A stretch of 51,920 nucleotides of DNA from Candidatus Woesearchaeota archaeon (GCA_016784165.1 JADHVD010000008.1:1-51920); one strand, 5' to 3'; numbered from the stretch's first letter, positions 1-9,223 are shown. Made by a program: numbers and translations. The notes: generated by a model from the letters alone, not told the origin.

Positions 1-47
1 TAATAAAACCACAAATAATAAAAACCCCTATAAACCAACAAATTCTT

Positions 48-986
48 ATGAAAAAGTGTATTAAATGCGGAAAAAGAGCAGTATGTTCAGATTTATGTAG
101 ATCTCATTTTATAGATTATTTTGAAAATAAAGTAAGAAAAACAATAAGAAAATTCAAATTACTAACTCACCAAGAGAAAATAGGTGTAGCTGTATCTGGT
201 GGAAAAGATTCCACAGTTATTTTATACATATTACATAAACTCAAATACAAACCAATTGCACTAACAGTTGATGCACTAATTGGAAATTACACAAAAGAAA
301 ACCTAAAAAACCTAAGATCTGTCTGTAAAAAATATAAAATACCTCTAAATGAAATATCTTTCAAAAAAGAATTTGGTTATTCTCTTTGTTATTTAAAATC
401 AGTACTTAACTCAAAAGGCCATAATTATTCTTCTTGCATGGTTTGCGGAATATTAAGAAGATTTTTATTAAACAAATACGCTAAAAAACATAAATTAGAT
501 GTATTAGTAACAGGACATAATCTGGATGATGAAGCACAAGCTTTTCTTATGAATGTATTTAGAAACGATCCTAAATTAGCAAGAAGACAAGGACCAATAA
601 CTGGTTCAAAAGAAACAAAAGCATTTGTAAAAAGGGTAAAACCGTTATATCTTTGTTCAGAAAAAGAAGCAGAAACATATTCTAAATTAATGAAGTTTCC
701 AGTACATTACACTCCTTGCCCATGTAGGACAAATTCATACAGAAAAAAATTCTTAGATATGCTGAATAGATTTGAAAAAGATCACAAAGATGTAAAATAC
801 AAAATAGTAAGATTTTTCTTAGAAACAGTTCATAAACAGAAAGACAAAATAGAAGGAACAGTAAATGAATGCACTATTTGTGAAGGTCCTGCAAGCAAAG
901 AAATTTGTAAAAAATGTGAAATAATTCTTTCTTTAAAAAATAAACCAAAAAAAAAGAAATGTTCAACTAAAACAATTAGTTGCTAA
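48..986 (+). CDS. TtuA/Ncs6-family tRNA 2-thiolation ATPase (TIGR00269-like)
   Basis: PP-loop SGGKDS, N-terminal CxxC zinc motif, central CMVCG, C-terminal CTICEGPAS..CKKC zinc motif. Confidence 0.88.
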   Translation: MKKCIKCGKRAVCSDLCRSHFIDYFENKVRKTIRKFKLLTHQEKIGVAVSGGKDSTVILYILHKLKYKPIALTVDALIGNYTKENLKNLRSVCKKYKIPLNEISFKKEFGYSLCYLKSVLNSKGHNYSSCMVCGILRRFLLNKYAKKHKLDVLVTGHNLDDEAQAFLMNVFRNDPKLARRQGPITGSKETKAFVKRVKPLYLCSEKEAETYSKLMKFPVHYTPCPCRTNSYRKKFLDMLNRFEKDHKDVKYKIVRFFLETVHKQKDKIEGTVNECTICEGPASKEICKKCEIILSLKNKPKKKKCSTKTISC

Positions 987-1056
987 AATTATTACCCATA
1001 TTTAGAAGTAAGTTTTATATACTTAAACCAATATAACTACTCTATTATACTTAGAG

Positions 1057-1455
1057 GTGATATTAATGTGGAATAAAAAAGGTGACTGGGAAGTTGAAAA
1101 AAGTCTTCCGGGATTAATTCTAGGATTACTCATTTTTGCAATGGGAATATTTCCATTACTAAATAAGTTTGGAGTTATAGATTTTAATTTGCCTTACACT
1201 CCAGTAGGGATAGTGTTAGAAATACTCCTTACAGTAGGGGGAATTTATCTTATGATAATGGGTTTTATGGAAGATGAAGATTTCATAAAATGGGTTAGCA
1301 TTATTGCAGGGATAATAGTCGCAGTAATGGGTGTTATACCTCTTTTAGCAAATTTTGGTATAAGTATAGCAATACCTTTCTTAGGATTCTTATATAGCCC
1401 AATCCTTTATGTGATTGTTGGACTAATAATGATAATTGGAGCTTTTTTTATGTAA
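1057..1455 (+). CDS. small multi-TM membrane protein
   Basis: 132-aa ORF with four hydrophobic segments; upstream AGGTGAT. Confidence 0.6.
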   Translation: MILMWNKKGDWEVEKSLPGLILGLLIFAMGIFPLLNKFGVIDFNLPYTPVGIVLEILLTVGGIYLMIMGFMEDEDFIKWVSIIAGIIVAVMGVIPLLANFGISIAIPFLGFLYSPILYVIVGLIMIIGAFFM

Positions 1456-1462
1456 AAAAAGA

Positions 1463-1494
1463 AAAATTTTGCTGAAAATATTCAGCAAAATTTT
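1463..1494. terminator. bidirectional stem-loop between convergent genes
   Basis: aaaattttgctgaa-aata-ttcagcaaaatttt: perfect 14-bp stem followed by T-rich tract, located between converging ORFs. Confidence 0.7.
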
Positions 1495-1498
1495 ATTT

Positions 1499-1711
1499 TT
1501 ATTGTTTTGGTAAAGGTCTTTTAACAGTTATTGGAAGCAATTCTTGATCAAATTCTAAAGTTGCTATCTCTATAGGGTTATACTTTATTGCCCTCAATTC
1601 TTTTTCACTTAATTTTACCAAAAAAGGAGCGCCCTGAGAAATTTGTAGAGCCCTACTCCCAATCATTCTAGCTTTTTCATATTTACTATATACTTTTTTA
1701 TTTTCAGCCAT
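1499..1711 (-). CDS. rpoK: DNA-directed RNA polymerase subunit K (Rpb6)
   Basis: [21 protein letters not shown]...[19 protein letters not shown] signature. Confidence 0.92.
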   Translation of the reverse strand: MAENKKVYSKYEKARMIGSRALQISQGAPFLVKLSEKELRAIKYNPIEIATLEFDQELLPITVKRPLPKQ

Positions 1712-1723
1712 CTTTAGATCACC

Positions 1724-2494
1724 TTAAACAAATTTTCTAAGTTCCTTTGATTTAGTTTTTGCTATTTTTACCATTTCTTTTAAGTCATCAGCAGTTAATG
1801 GTGTTTCTCCACCTTTCTGCATAGCATGTATTGTCTCATCTTCGCCAAAAGAAACCATTAATCTAGCATCAATTTTAGCTTCTTCAGTTATTGTTGGATC
1901 AACAATGAAATGTTTTCCAATTTTTAATACAGTAACTGAAATTGGTTCTTTGTTCAAAGGTAACTTATTTTTAGTTTTCTCTGAATAATCAATTTTATCT
2001 CCATCTAATTTAGGAAAAACAGCATTTTTTACTGCAACTAATGCAGCTAAAGCAGATGCATCAAATAGATTCCCTTCATCATTCATTGGAATAATGTCAA
2101 TAGAAACTACCCACACTTTTTCTCCTTCTTTGATGCAGAGTTTTTTGAAATCAATCATTCCAGATTCCCTAATTCCTCTGTCAACAACTCTTGCTAATTC
2201 AATAGCTTGGATACTTGGCCTTCCTAATTCAAATTCTGGATTAGATAATGGTATTAATTCAGCACCAACCATAATAGTTCCTTCATCAGGACTATCTGGG
2301 TATGGTTCTCTAACTTCCATTTTTACTCCAGCTAAAACTTCTGTACCGCCAATTGTTACTTTTGCAGAACCTTCAGCGTTTTTATAAACACCAGATTCTA
2401 CAGTTATATCTCTGTATTGTAATTTTTTTCTTCCATCAAATCTAACATCAACATCTAATGCTTTTACAAGATGATCTTTATTTTCTTGTTCCAT
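1724..2494 (-). CDS. rrp42: exosome complex protein Rrp42
   Basis: RNase PH fold protein DGRKKLQYRDI..GS(A)KV..G.TEVLAGVK; adjacent to rrp41/rrp4. Confidence 0.93.
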   Translation of the reverse strand: MEQENKDHLVKALDVDVRFDGRKKLQYRDITVESGVYKNAEGSAKVTIGGTEVLAGVKMEVREPYPDSPDEGTIMVGAELIPLSNPEFELGRPSIQAIELARVVDRGIRESGMIDFKKLCIKEGEKVWVVSIDIIPMNDEGNLFDASALAALVAVKNAVFPKLDGDKIDYSEKTKNKLPLNKEPISVTVLKIGKHFIVDPTITEEAKIDARLMVSFGEDETIHAMQKGGETPLTADDLKEMVKIAKTKSKELRKFV

Positions 2495-2510
2495 TTTATT
2501 TATTTTAACC

Positions 2511-3206
2511 TCACTTATATTTATTTTTCAAAGCTTCTCTTTGTATTTTGCTTATTTTTTCACAAGCTTTCTTTCCCATTTCAACTGCTTTGAACAATTG
2601 TTCTTCTGTTATGTCTCCATCCATTTGAAGCAGTGAAATCTCCTTACTTTTATTCAAAAAAGCAAGAGGTACATCTGCTACTGGCGCATCATATGCTTCT
2701 TCATCGTAGTTCAAATCAACAACAACTTGATCATCAACTCTACCTACTGAAATAGAAGAAACCATATCTTTCATAGTTATGCCAGCATCTGCTAAAGCAA
2801 TTGAAGCAGCACAAATACCTGCACATCTTGTTCCAGCATCTGTTTGAGGTAACTCAATAAAGATATCTATTACCGAATTTGGAAATTCACTTAAATCTAA
2901 AACAGGCAATAATGCTTTTTCAGTTACCATTGAAATTTCTTGACTTCTTCGACTTCCGCCAGGTCTTACCCTATTTCCTTTACTAGAAAATGGAAGCATG
3001 TTATAATTGACTCTTATTATTCCTTTCTCAGGATTTTGCATAAATCGTGGATATAATTCTCTTGGACCATAAACAGCTGCATATGCAATTGTGTTTCCGA
3101 TTTTAAAATAACCAGAACCATCTGCTCTTGCTATAACTCCTGCTTTTGCTTCAATAGGTCTTAATTCGTCGAATTTTCTTCCATCTAATCTTTTCTTATA
3201 ATTCAT
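2511..3206 (-). CDS. rrp41: exosome complex exonuclease Rrp41
   Basis: RLDGRKFDELRPIEAKAGVIARADGSGYFKIGNT..; QTDAGTRCAGICAAS. Confidence 0.94.
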   Translation of the reverse strand: MNYKKRLDGRKFDELRPIEAKAGVIARADGSGYFKIGNTIAYAAVYGPRELYPRFMQNPEKGIIRVNYNMLPFSSKGNRVRPGGSRRSQEISMVTEKALLPVLDLSEFPNSVIDIFIELPQTDAGTRCAGICAASIALADAGITMKDMVSSISVGRVDDQVVVDLNYDEEAYDAPVADVPLAFLNKSKEISLLQMDGDITEEQLFKAVEMGKKACEKISKIQREALKNKYK

Positions 3207-4012
3207 TTTTTCTCCTCCTTACTCGGAGTTTCTTTTTTCTCCTCAGTATCTTTAACTTCTGGCTTCTTTTCTTGTTCTTCAGCCTTAGGTTCAACTATTT
3301 TTTTCTTTGGAACTTTTTTATCCAAATATGTTTGGATTGTATCGGTTAATCCAGGAATATGTGCTTCTTTTGCAATTTTCTTAATTACATCAATTGCAAT
3401 AGCTTCCATTTCTGGAGTTCCAGATATCCAAACAATACCATTTTGACCTACAATAACTCTGCAATCAGTTGCTTGTTTTATCATAGATATCATTGAACCT
3501 TGTTTACCAATTATTCTTGGTACTTTGCTTGTATTGACTTCAATAAAACAGCCACCTTCAAGTTTTCTTAATCCAGGGCCCCTCATACTGACATCAATTA
3601 ATTTTTGACTTGTAACATTAGTTATATTAACAGCGATATATTCTCCTATATCGTAATATTTTGTTAAGTCTGCTCCTCTTGCTATGAAAGAAGAAGTAGC
3701 TTCTTTTAAACCTAACATGGCAGAATATGCACTATCTATATCTATTCTCCAACCACTCATTAATACATCTATTACTTTTCCTATTACTGTATCTCCCCTT
3801 TTTGGAGCATATTTTCCTGAGAGTGGAATAACTTTTATTACTTTTCCATCTATCCTAACTAATCCTAGTTGAGAAGCAACTATTTTGTCTCCTTCTCTGT
3901 ATGTTCCTTTAGATGGTAAATAATCCATCCCCTCTACAATATCTTCTCCAGGAACAACAACGTCTCTTTCTTTTACTAATAATTTACTCATTTTATTTTT
4001 TCCTCCTATCAT
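3203..4012 (-). CDS. rrp4: exosome RNA-binding protein Rrp4 (S1-KH); start may be internal at MSKLLV
   Basis: S1 and KH domain signature (PRIIGKQGSMISMIKQATDCRVIVGQNGIVWI); operon context. Confidence 0.92.
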   Translation of the reverse strand: MIGGKNKMSKLLVKERDVVVPGEDIVEGMDYLPSKGTYREGDKIVASQLGLVRIDGKVIKVIPLSGKYAPKRGDTVIGKVIDVLMSGWRIDIDSAYSAMLGLKEATSSFIARGADLTKYYDIGEYIAVNITNVTSQKLIDVSMRGPGLRKLEGGCFIEVNTSKVPRIIGKQGSMISMIKQATDCRVIVGQNGIVWISGTPEMEAIAIDVIKKIAKEAHIPGLTDTIQTYLDKKVPKKKIVEPKAEEQEKKPEVKDTEEKKETPSKEEKK

Positions 4013-4066
4013 GGTGGAAAGTTACAAGAAGAGAAAAAATCCCTTCGAGGTTATTTCCTCCAGTAT

Positions 4067-4780
4067 TTACTTTAATATTTTTGATTCTAAATTTCCATGA
4101 ACAACTTCGTTCAATCTATCAAATAATTCTTGCTGTATTCCAGCAGGAATTTCTACAACTACCGACCAAGAACCATCGTTCAGCCAATTTTCATTTTTTA
4201 TACTGGCAAGATTTCTAACAATAGAATTGGCTTTTCCAGCATGTTCTGCCGGTATTTTTATCTCAATTTCTTTTAATTCAAAACTGATTGGTAAAATAGG
4301 CCTTATCTGTTTTAGTATATCTTGTAGTTGATCTTTAGCAGATTTAAATTCATCAATCCGCACTTTTGCTTCATCAAATGCATTTTCTACCCTTGTTATT
4401 GGGTGAGGTAATCCAGTACTTGGATTCACAGCATTCTTATGAATATTCTCAATGATTTGTTTTCTTTTTACTTCAATTAATCCTTGCCTATATTCTGCAG
4501 TTAATTGAACTTCCCCTTCTTTTAAGATTAGTTTTGCAACTTCTAAAACATCAGCACTATCAAAAACTTCATTCATTTTTGTTTCAGAACATAACAATCC
4601 CTTTTTAGCATCAGAAAACACTTCTTCACTTTTTAACACTTCTCTAATATCTATATCTTCTCCATCTTTAAATTTAATAGCCAAATCAGGGTCTACAACT
4701 ACTTCAAAGTTTTCCCCTTCTTTTTTTATCCTTCCAAGATTCAAGTGAATCTTTTCGTGATCATGTGTTATTCCTACCAT
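4067..4780 (-). CDS. ribosome maturation protein SBDS/Sdo1
   Basis: IIENIHKNAVNPSTGLPHPITRVENAFDEAKVRID. Confidence 0.93.
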   Translation of the reverse strand: MVGITHDHEKIHLNLGRIKKEGENFEVVVDPDLAIKFKDGEDIDIREVLKSEEVFSDAKKGLLCSETKMNEVFDSADVLEVAKLILKEGEVQLTAEYRQGLIEVKRKQIIENIHKNAVNPSTGLPHPITRVENAFDEAKVRIDEFKSAKDQLQDILKQIRPILPISFELKEIEIKIPAEHAGKANSIVRNLASIKNENWLNDGSWSVVVEIPAGIQQELFDRLNEVVHGNLESKILK

Positions 4781-4855
4781 TTTATGAACCTCCGAGTTAT
4801 GTTTTTACAAGGAGTGAACAAGGTTTTAAGAGTATTTACTCTTAAAGTTTGCATA

Positions 4856-5581
4856 TCACTTGCCACCCTTATTAGCTTTATCAATATCTTTTCTTCCCAA
4901 TTTTCTGAATTTTTTATCTTTAACAGATATATACGCTGCATCAACTCTTTCTGTTTTGAAACCTTTTCCAAGAGATTTACTTAACGCTTTTAATGCAAGT
5001 CTTAACCCTTCTTCAAGGCTCATATCATCTTTATACTCTTTTTCAAGTATTTGTTCAACTTCTACTTCCCCTTCACCAATTGCAGCTGCTTTGTACCTGA
5101 AATAGATTCCAATAGGATCTGTTTCAAATAATACAGGGCCAGTTTCATCAACTCCGGCAACTAATAAACTAACTCCAAAAGGACGCAATCCTCCACTTTG
5201 GGTGCAGATTTGTTTTAATTGACAAATATCTTTAACTACGCTCAATATATCTATTTCATTATTATAAGTGACTCTATGTTGTTGTGCTTTTACTTGAGCA
5301 TTTTCTATTAACACTCTTGCATCAGACAATATTCCAGATGCAGTAACTCCTACATGATCATCTATTTGCCATATTTTTTCAATAGCTCCAGTAACCACTA
5401 ATTTGCTTACTATTCTTTTATCTGTAACCAACAACACACCATCTTTACATACCATTCCAATAGCAGTTGAACCTTGTTTTACAGTTTTTTTAGCATACTC
5501 CACTTGTAACAATCTTCCGTCAGGACTAAACATTGTAATTGCCCTGTCATAACCCATTGCTTGATGCGACATTTGATCCAT
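4856..5581 (-). CDS. psmA: proteasome alpha subunit
   Basis: GYDRAITMFSPDGRLLQVEYAKKTVKQGSTAIG signature. Confidence 0.95.
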   Translation of the reverse strand: MDQMSHQAMGYDRAITMFSPDGRLLQVEYAKKTVKQGSTAIGMVCKDGVLLVTDKRIVSKLVVTGAIEKIWQIDDHVGVTASGILSDARVLIENAQVKAQQHRVTYNNEIDILSVVKDICQLKQICTQSGGLRPFGVSLLVAGVDETGPVLFETDPIGIYFRYKAAAIGEGEVEVEQILEKEYKDDMSLEEGLRLALKALSKSLGKGFKTERVDAAYISVKDKKFRKLGRKDIDKANKGGK

Positions 5582-5602
5582 TTTAATTCATTTCCTCCTT
5601 AT

Positions 5603-5941
5603 TTATTGTAAATATTTTTCTTCAGCTTTTTTTAAAATTCCAGAAACACCTACACTTCTTATACTGCTTTCTGTATTATTGATCTGATCAACAAAACATA
5701 ATGCTCCTTTCAAATCATCAACACTTCTATGACTCACTTTTATAATCCCTCTTTGTAATTCTGTGTTCCATTTATTTTTAAGGAAGATTAATCCAGCATC
5801 AGCTAAACCAATACTTCCATGTAAACCTAACATAGATTTCTGTATTTCTTCATAAGGCATTTTATTTACTTTTTTGTTTGAGATAATCTCAAAAGCCAAA
5901 TACCTTTTCTTTTCCCGTAAACTTGGTAATAGAGGTTTCAT
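5603..5941 (-). CDS. RNase P protein component Pop5/Rpp14 family
   Basis: MKPLLPSLREKKRYLAFEI..; GLADAGL..L...W......GIIKVSHRSVDDLK; position upstream of psmA as in the archaeal exosome superoperon. Confidence 0.8.
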   Translation of the reverse strand: MKPLLPSLREKKRYLAFEIISNKKVNKMPYEEIQKSMLGLHGSIGLADAGLIFLKNKWNTELQRGIIKVSHRSVDDLKGALCFVDQINNTESSIRSVGVSGILKKAEEKYLQ

Positions 5942-6031
5942 CTTATATTTAGAGAAAAAGCAAACCTCTTGCTTCTTTTCTTTTTCTTCTTACATTTAAG
6001 GATTAATTAAGCATTTATAAAGGTTTCTATA

Positions 6032-6403
6032 TCACTTACCAAACAACCCTGTTTTCTTAAGTAACCCTTTTAGTTTCCATCCACTCTTTACTTTTCTTCC
6101 AGAATATTTAACCTTATGTTGGGCTTCTTTAATAATTTTCTTAAATCCCTTATGTGCTGTTTTGGATAAATCCCATTCATCAACTTGGGTCCTCAGAATA
6201 TTACTAGGTGCAATTGCTTTAATACTTAAATCATATCTTTTTCTTTTTCCTTCTGTATGGTGTGTGTTAATATCAACTTGAATAGATTTCAAATCTTTTA
6301 ATACTAATTTTATTTTTTCAAAATATTCTTTTGTTAAAACATCTAATTTTTTCTCTTCTTTTTTATTTAATTTATGCAATCCTTTATACACCAAATTTTT
6401 CAT
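6032..6403 (-). CDS. HPF/RaiA-like ribosome-associated protein (tentative)
   Basis: IQVDINTHHTEGKRKRYDLSIKAIAPSNILRTQVDEWDLSKTAHKGFKKIIKEAQHKVK resembles the beta-alpha-beta pattern of ribosome hibernation factors. Confidence 0.45.
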   Translation of the reverse strand: MKNLVYKGLHKLNKKEEKKLDVLTKEYFEKIKLVLKDLKSIQVDINTHHTEGKRKRYDLSIKAIAPSNILRTQVDEWDLSKTAHKGFKKIIKEAQHKVKYSGRKVKSGWKLKGLLKKTGLFGK

Positions 6404-6705
6404 TACAAAACACCTCCAATGTTTTTAATTAACTGTCTTTTTTGTAGACAACTAAGCGTAATAAATTTTCATTACAATATATTGATTATAACTATAAATA
6501 TGATTATTCTTTTAAGAAATACCTCCAATCAAAAGAACCAATAATTTTTTTATACCACCCACTTTCAAAAATATCTTAAACCTTATTCATTAATAAATTT
6601 TTGGTTTTTTTTAAACAACTTTTACATCAAGGAATTTTAATTCTTTTTGTTTAACTTTTTATAAAAAAAGAAAAGTTTAAATACAAACATTCTTTAATCT
6701 TTAAA

Positions 6706-6987
6706 ATGCCAAAAAAGAGTGATTTAGATGTTGATAAAACTTTAAAAGTAGTTCTGGTTGGAGTAATTGCTGTCGCAATTTTAGCATCATTCATATTTCT
6801 ATTCAGTCTTGGAAACACTTCTTCTTTAGCTGGAGAAGCAATAGATGTGCTTACAGATATAAGGGAAGGCCAAATAATGAATTTGACAGAAGGAGAATTT
6901 GAAGAAAGAGAGTATTGTTCTGCTACTGTTGTAAAAACTGGAGATGAAAAAGCAGTATTTTTGTATAATTGTCAAAGCAATCCATAA
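6706..6987 (+). CDS. single-TM exported protein with LAGEA motif
   Basis: N-terminal TM followed by SSLAGEAIDVL; AT-rich TATA-like promoter upstream. Confidence 0.6.
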   Translation: MPKKSDLDVDKTLKVVLVGVIAVAILASFIFLFSLGNTSSLAGEAIDVLTDIREGQIMNLTEGEFEEREYCSATVVKTGDEKAVFLYNCQSNP

Positions 6988-7040
6988 TAATTTAATAACT
7001 TTCAAATTAATTTCAAACTTTAAATCATGGGGGTGATTTA

Positions 7041-7295
7041 ATGGCTGAAGAGTTAAAAGAAATTGGAAAAGTTATGGGATTCTATTCTCACATAAGTGTA
7101 GCTGCAATAGAATTAACAGGAGACTTAGCAGTTGGAGATACAATTGTGATAAAAGGTCACACAACCAATTTAGAACAACCGATAGATAGTATGCAGATAG
7201 AACATGATAAAGTAGAAAAAGCAAAAAAAGGCGACCAAATAGGAATTAAAGTAAAAGATAAAGTAAGACTACACGACATAGTTTACAAAAAATAA
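7041..7295 (+). CDS. EF-Tu domain-2-like translation factor-like protein
   Basis: GKVMGFYSHISVAAIELTGDLAVGDTIVIKGHTTNLEQPIDSMQIEHDKVEKAKKGDQIGIKV. Confidence 0.8.
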   Translation: MAEELKEIGKVMGFYSHISVAAIELTGDLAVGDTIVIKGHTTNLEQPIDSMQIEHDKVEKAKKGDQIGIKVKDKVRLHDIVYKK

Positions 7296-7314
7296 TCATA
7301 AATGAGGTATTAAG

Positions 7315-7491
7315 ATGGTAAAAAAAGAATGTTGTTGCTCAACTTCAAAAACTTGGGGCCTCCTTGTTTTGATTGTAGGTATTTTATACCTTGGTCAGGA
7401 TTTAGGTTGGTGGAGTTTTTGGGCATTGAATTGGTGGACGGTAGCTTTCCTTATAATAGGGATCCACAAATTCCAAAAAGCAATTAAATAA
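7315..7491 (+). CDS. small membrane protein (58 aa), not in supplied ORF track
   Basis: MVKKECCCSTSKTWGLLVLIVGILYLGQDLGWWSFWALNWWTVAFLIIGIHKFQKAIK, preceded by gaggt RBS. Confidence 0.6.
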   Translation: MVKKECCCSTSKTWGLLVLIVGILYLGQDLGWWSFWALNWWTVAFLIIGIHKFQKAIK

Positions 7492-7595
7492 ATAAATAAA
7501 TAAAAATAAAGCAATTTAATTTAGAATAATTTTAGTTCTACTAGGTGATTTTATCTAGATTAATTTAATTGAAAAGAGAAATAATAAGTAAAAAA

Positions 7596-7669
7596 TGACC
7601 CTAGAGGGATTCGAACCCTCATCAGCCGGTCCGAAGCCGGATGCACTATCCAGGTTATGCTATAGGGCC
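7596..7669 (-). tRNA. tRNA-Arg (anticodon TCG)
   Basis: Reverse complement folds as GGCCCTA acceptor/TAGGGTC, loop CTTCGGA (U33, TCG), T-arm GAGGG-TTCGAAT-CCCTC. Confidence 0.9.
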
Positions 7670-7694
7670 ATAATTAACCATAAAAGAATCTTTA

Positions 7695-7739
7695 ATATAA
7701 AAAACTAATGTAAAAAAAGTAAAATAAAGAAAAAATCAG
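7695..7739. repeat. 45-bp direct repeat, copy 1 (upstream of tRNA-Arg)
   Basis: atataaaaaactaatgtaaaaaaagtaaaataaagaaaaaatcag, identical to 9179-9223. Confidence 0.97.
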
Positions 7740-7817
7740 GTTAGATAGAATAATTTTAGAAAGTGAAAAGAACATTAGAATGAGTGGTTAAGAAGTTCCA
7801 CAAAAAGAGATATAATC

Positions 7818-8044
7818 TCAAAAACAATTAACAGATTTTGCATAATAATAATTATTTGCAAATTCAAAATCAAGATCCTTAAATATTTTAATTAGGGTAT
7901 CTAAAGATTTTGTTATTGCAAGTTTATTACAAATCTTTGCAGAATTAGAAATGCCTTTTGTAAAATTTTGTGCATGAACTTTTATTTGATTGAAGTTAAA
8001 GTATTCTTTCTTAACTCATTGGCTATCTCTACCATTGAGTCTCT
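7818..8044 (-). pseudogene. frameshifted remnant of an unidentified protein gene
   Basis: Two joined frames: RDSMVEIANELRK / EYFNFNQIKVHAQNFTKGISNSAKICNKLAITKSLDTLIKIFKDLDFEFANNYYYAKSVNCF*; no intact ORF. Confidence 0.45.
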
Positions 8045-8045
8045 G

Positions 8046-9155
8046 TTAAAGGTCATATACCACCCCTTTATCTCTTAGTAAAGTATATGTATATCTGTTG
8101 TTTTTAGATTTTAATTTTCCTTTAATCAATTTGATAAATTCTTCATAATCTTTAACATCCGCAAAGACTTGACATCCAGTAGAATGTATGTCTACTTTTT
8201 TTGTTATACCTATTGCTTCACCCCTATGAATATTAATATAAAAAATTCCTTTTTCAATTTTGTCCTTATTAAGGGTTAATTTACCATCTCCATCATCATC
8301 TCTGTAAACTTCAACATCTTTTGTTTGAACCAATGCTTCATGGCATCTTTTTAATGAAGTTATATCTTTATTTAATAATTTTCCCTCATTGGTAATTGGT
8401 TTTAAGAAATCATATAATTTTGATTTAATTATATTCTTTCTTCCACCATGATGCAATCCTAACCTGTAAGCGTCAATATATTGGTTCTCCTTAAGTATTG
8501 CAATACCTTTTTTATTAACTTCCAAGTATTTATCACCTTCAAGCCATACTGCACCAGGATCAGTTGTAAATCTATATTGTTTAACGTTCAAATTGTTGTT
8601 TTCATCATACCAGAATAAAATTAAAGTATCGTTAAAATCATCTATAGGGGAGGGTGTTCTGACACCCACTATATTTGCTTTAAAAGGTTCTGTAAATATT
8701 TTATAACCTTTATTTTTCATCACTTTTATGACTTTATCTAGATCATAAACCTTCTCTGGTTTTATTCTTTGATTCTCATTTATAACTGTTTCTTCACTAA
8801 TCTTAGAGTGCATCTCTTCTAATTGCTCAATCAAAGGTTCTACTTCTTTGGCTCTGTTGTTTATTGCTTCAATATCTAGTTTTTCTACTTTCAGAATGTT
8901 TCTTATATCTTCTGCGTATTTAGAATCGCGTGTCTTATAAAAATTTAATAGGTCCTCATAAACTCTTTTTAACTCATCTATCTTTTCAAATAAAGGTTCA
9001 TCTTTAGAAATTTTCTTCTCTCTTCTCTTCAATAACTTGATAAAAGCTTTTAATCTCTTCAACCTTTTTGAATCATGCCACATCAAATTTCCTTCAGAAG
9101 AATCTAAAGCAAGGTTGCCATCAACAAGCTTGTCAAAATGCTTAAAAATTCCCAT
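8046..9155 (-). CDS. L,D-transpeptidase (YkuD)-like / phage-lysin-like protein with N-terminal coiled region
   Basis: INIHRG...VDIHSTGCQVFADVKDYEEF matches the H-x(n)-S-x-G-C catalytic pattern; GLHHGG and EALVQ..VEVYRDDDGDGKL motifs recalled from phage-associated proteins; ATG at 9155 preferred over the track's TTG at 9158. Confidence 0.6.
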   Translation of the reverse strand: MGIFKHFDKLVDGNLALDSSEGNLMWHDSKRLKRLKAFIKLLKRREKKISKDEPLFEKIDELKRVYEDLLNFYKTRDSKYAEDIRNILKVEKLDIEAINNRAKEVEPLIEQLEEMHSKISEETVINENQRIKPEKVYDLDKVIKVMKNKGYKIFTEPFKANIVGVRTPSPIDDFNDTLILFWYDENNNLNVKQYRFTTDPGAVWLEGDKYLEVNKKGIAILKENQYIDAYRLGLHHGGRKNIIKSKLYDFLKPITNEGKLLNKDITSLKRCHEALVQTKDVEVYRDDDGDGKLTLNKDKIEKGIFYINIHRGEAIGITKKVDIHSTGCQVFADVKDYEEFIKLIKGKLKSKNNRYTYTLLRDKGVVYDL

Positions 9156-9178
9156 CAAAACAAAGAATAGAATAACAT

Positions 9179-9223
9179 ATATAAAAAACTAATGTAAAAA
9201 AAGTAAAATAAAGAAAAAATCAG
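9179..9223. repeat. 45-bp direct repeat, copy 2 (upstream of the 8046-9155 CDS)
   Basis: Identical to 7695-7739; offset exactly 1484 bp. Confidence 0.97.

Noticed and set aside
2094-2387. 97-aa + ORF
   Set aside because: Antisense of rrp42.
1499-5941. Exosome-proteasome-RNase P cluster as a novel system
   Set aside because: Matches the known archaeal exosome superoperon organisation; conserved, not novel.
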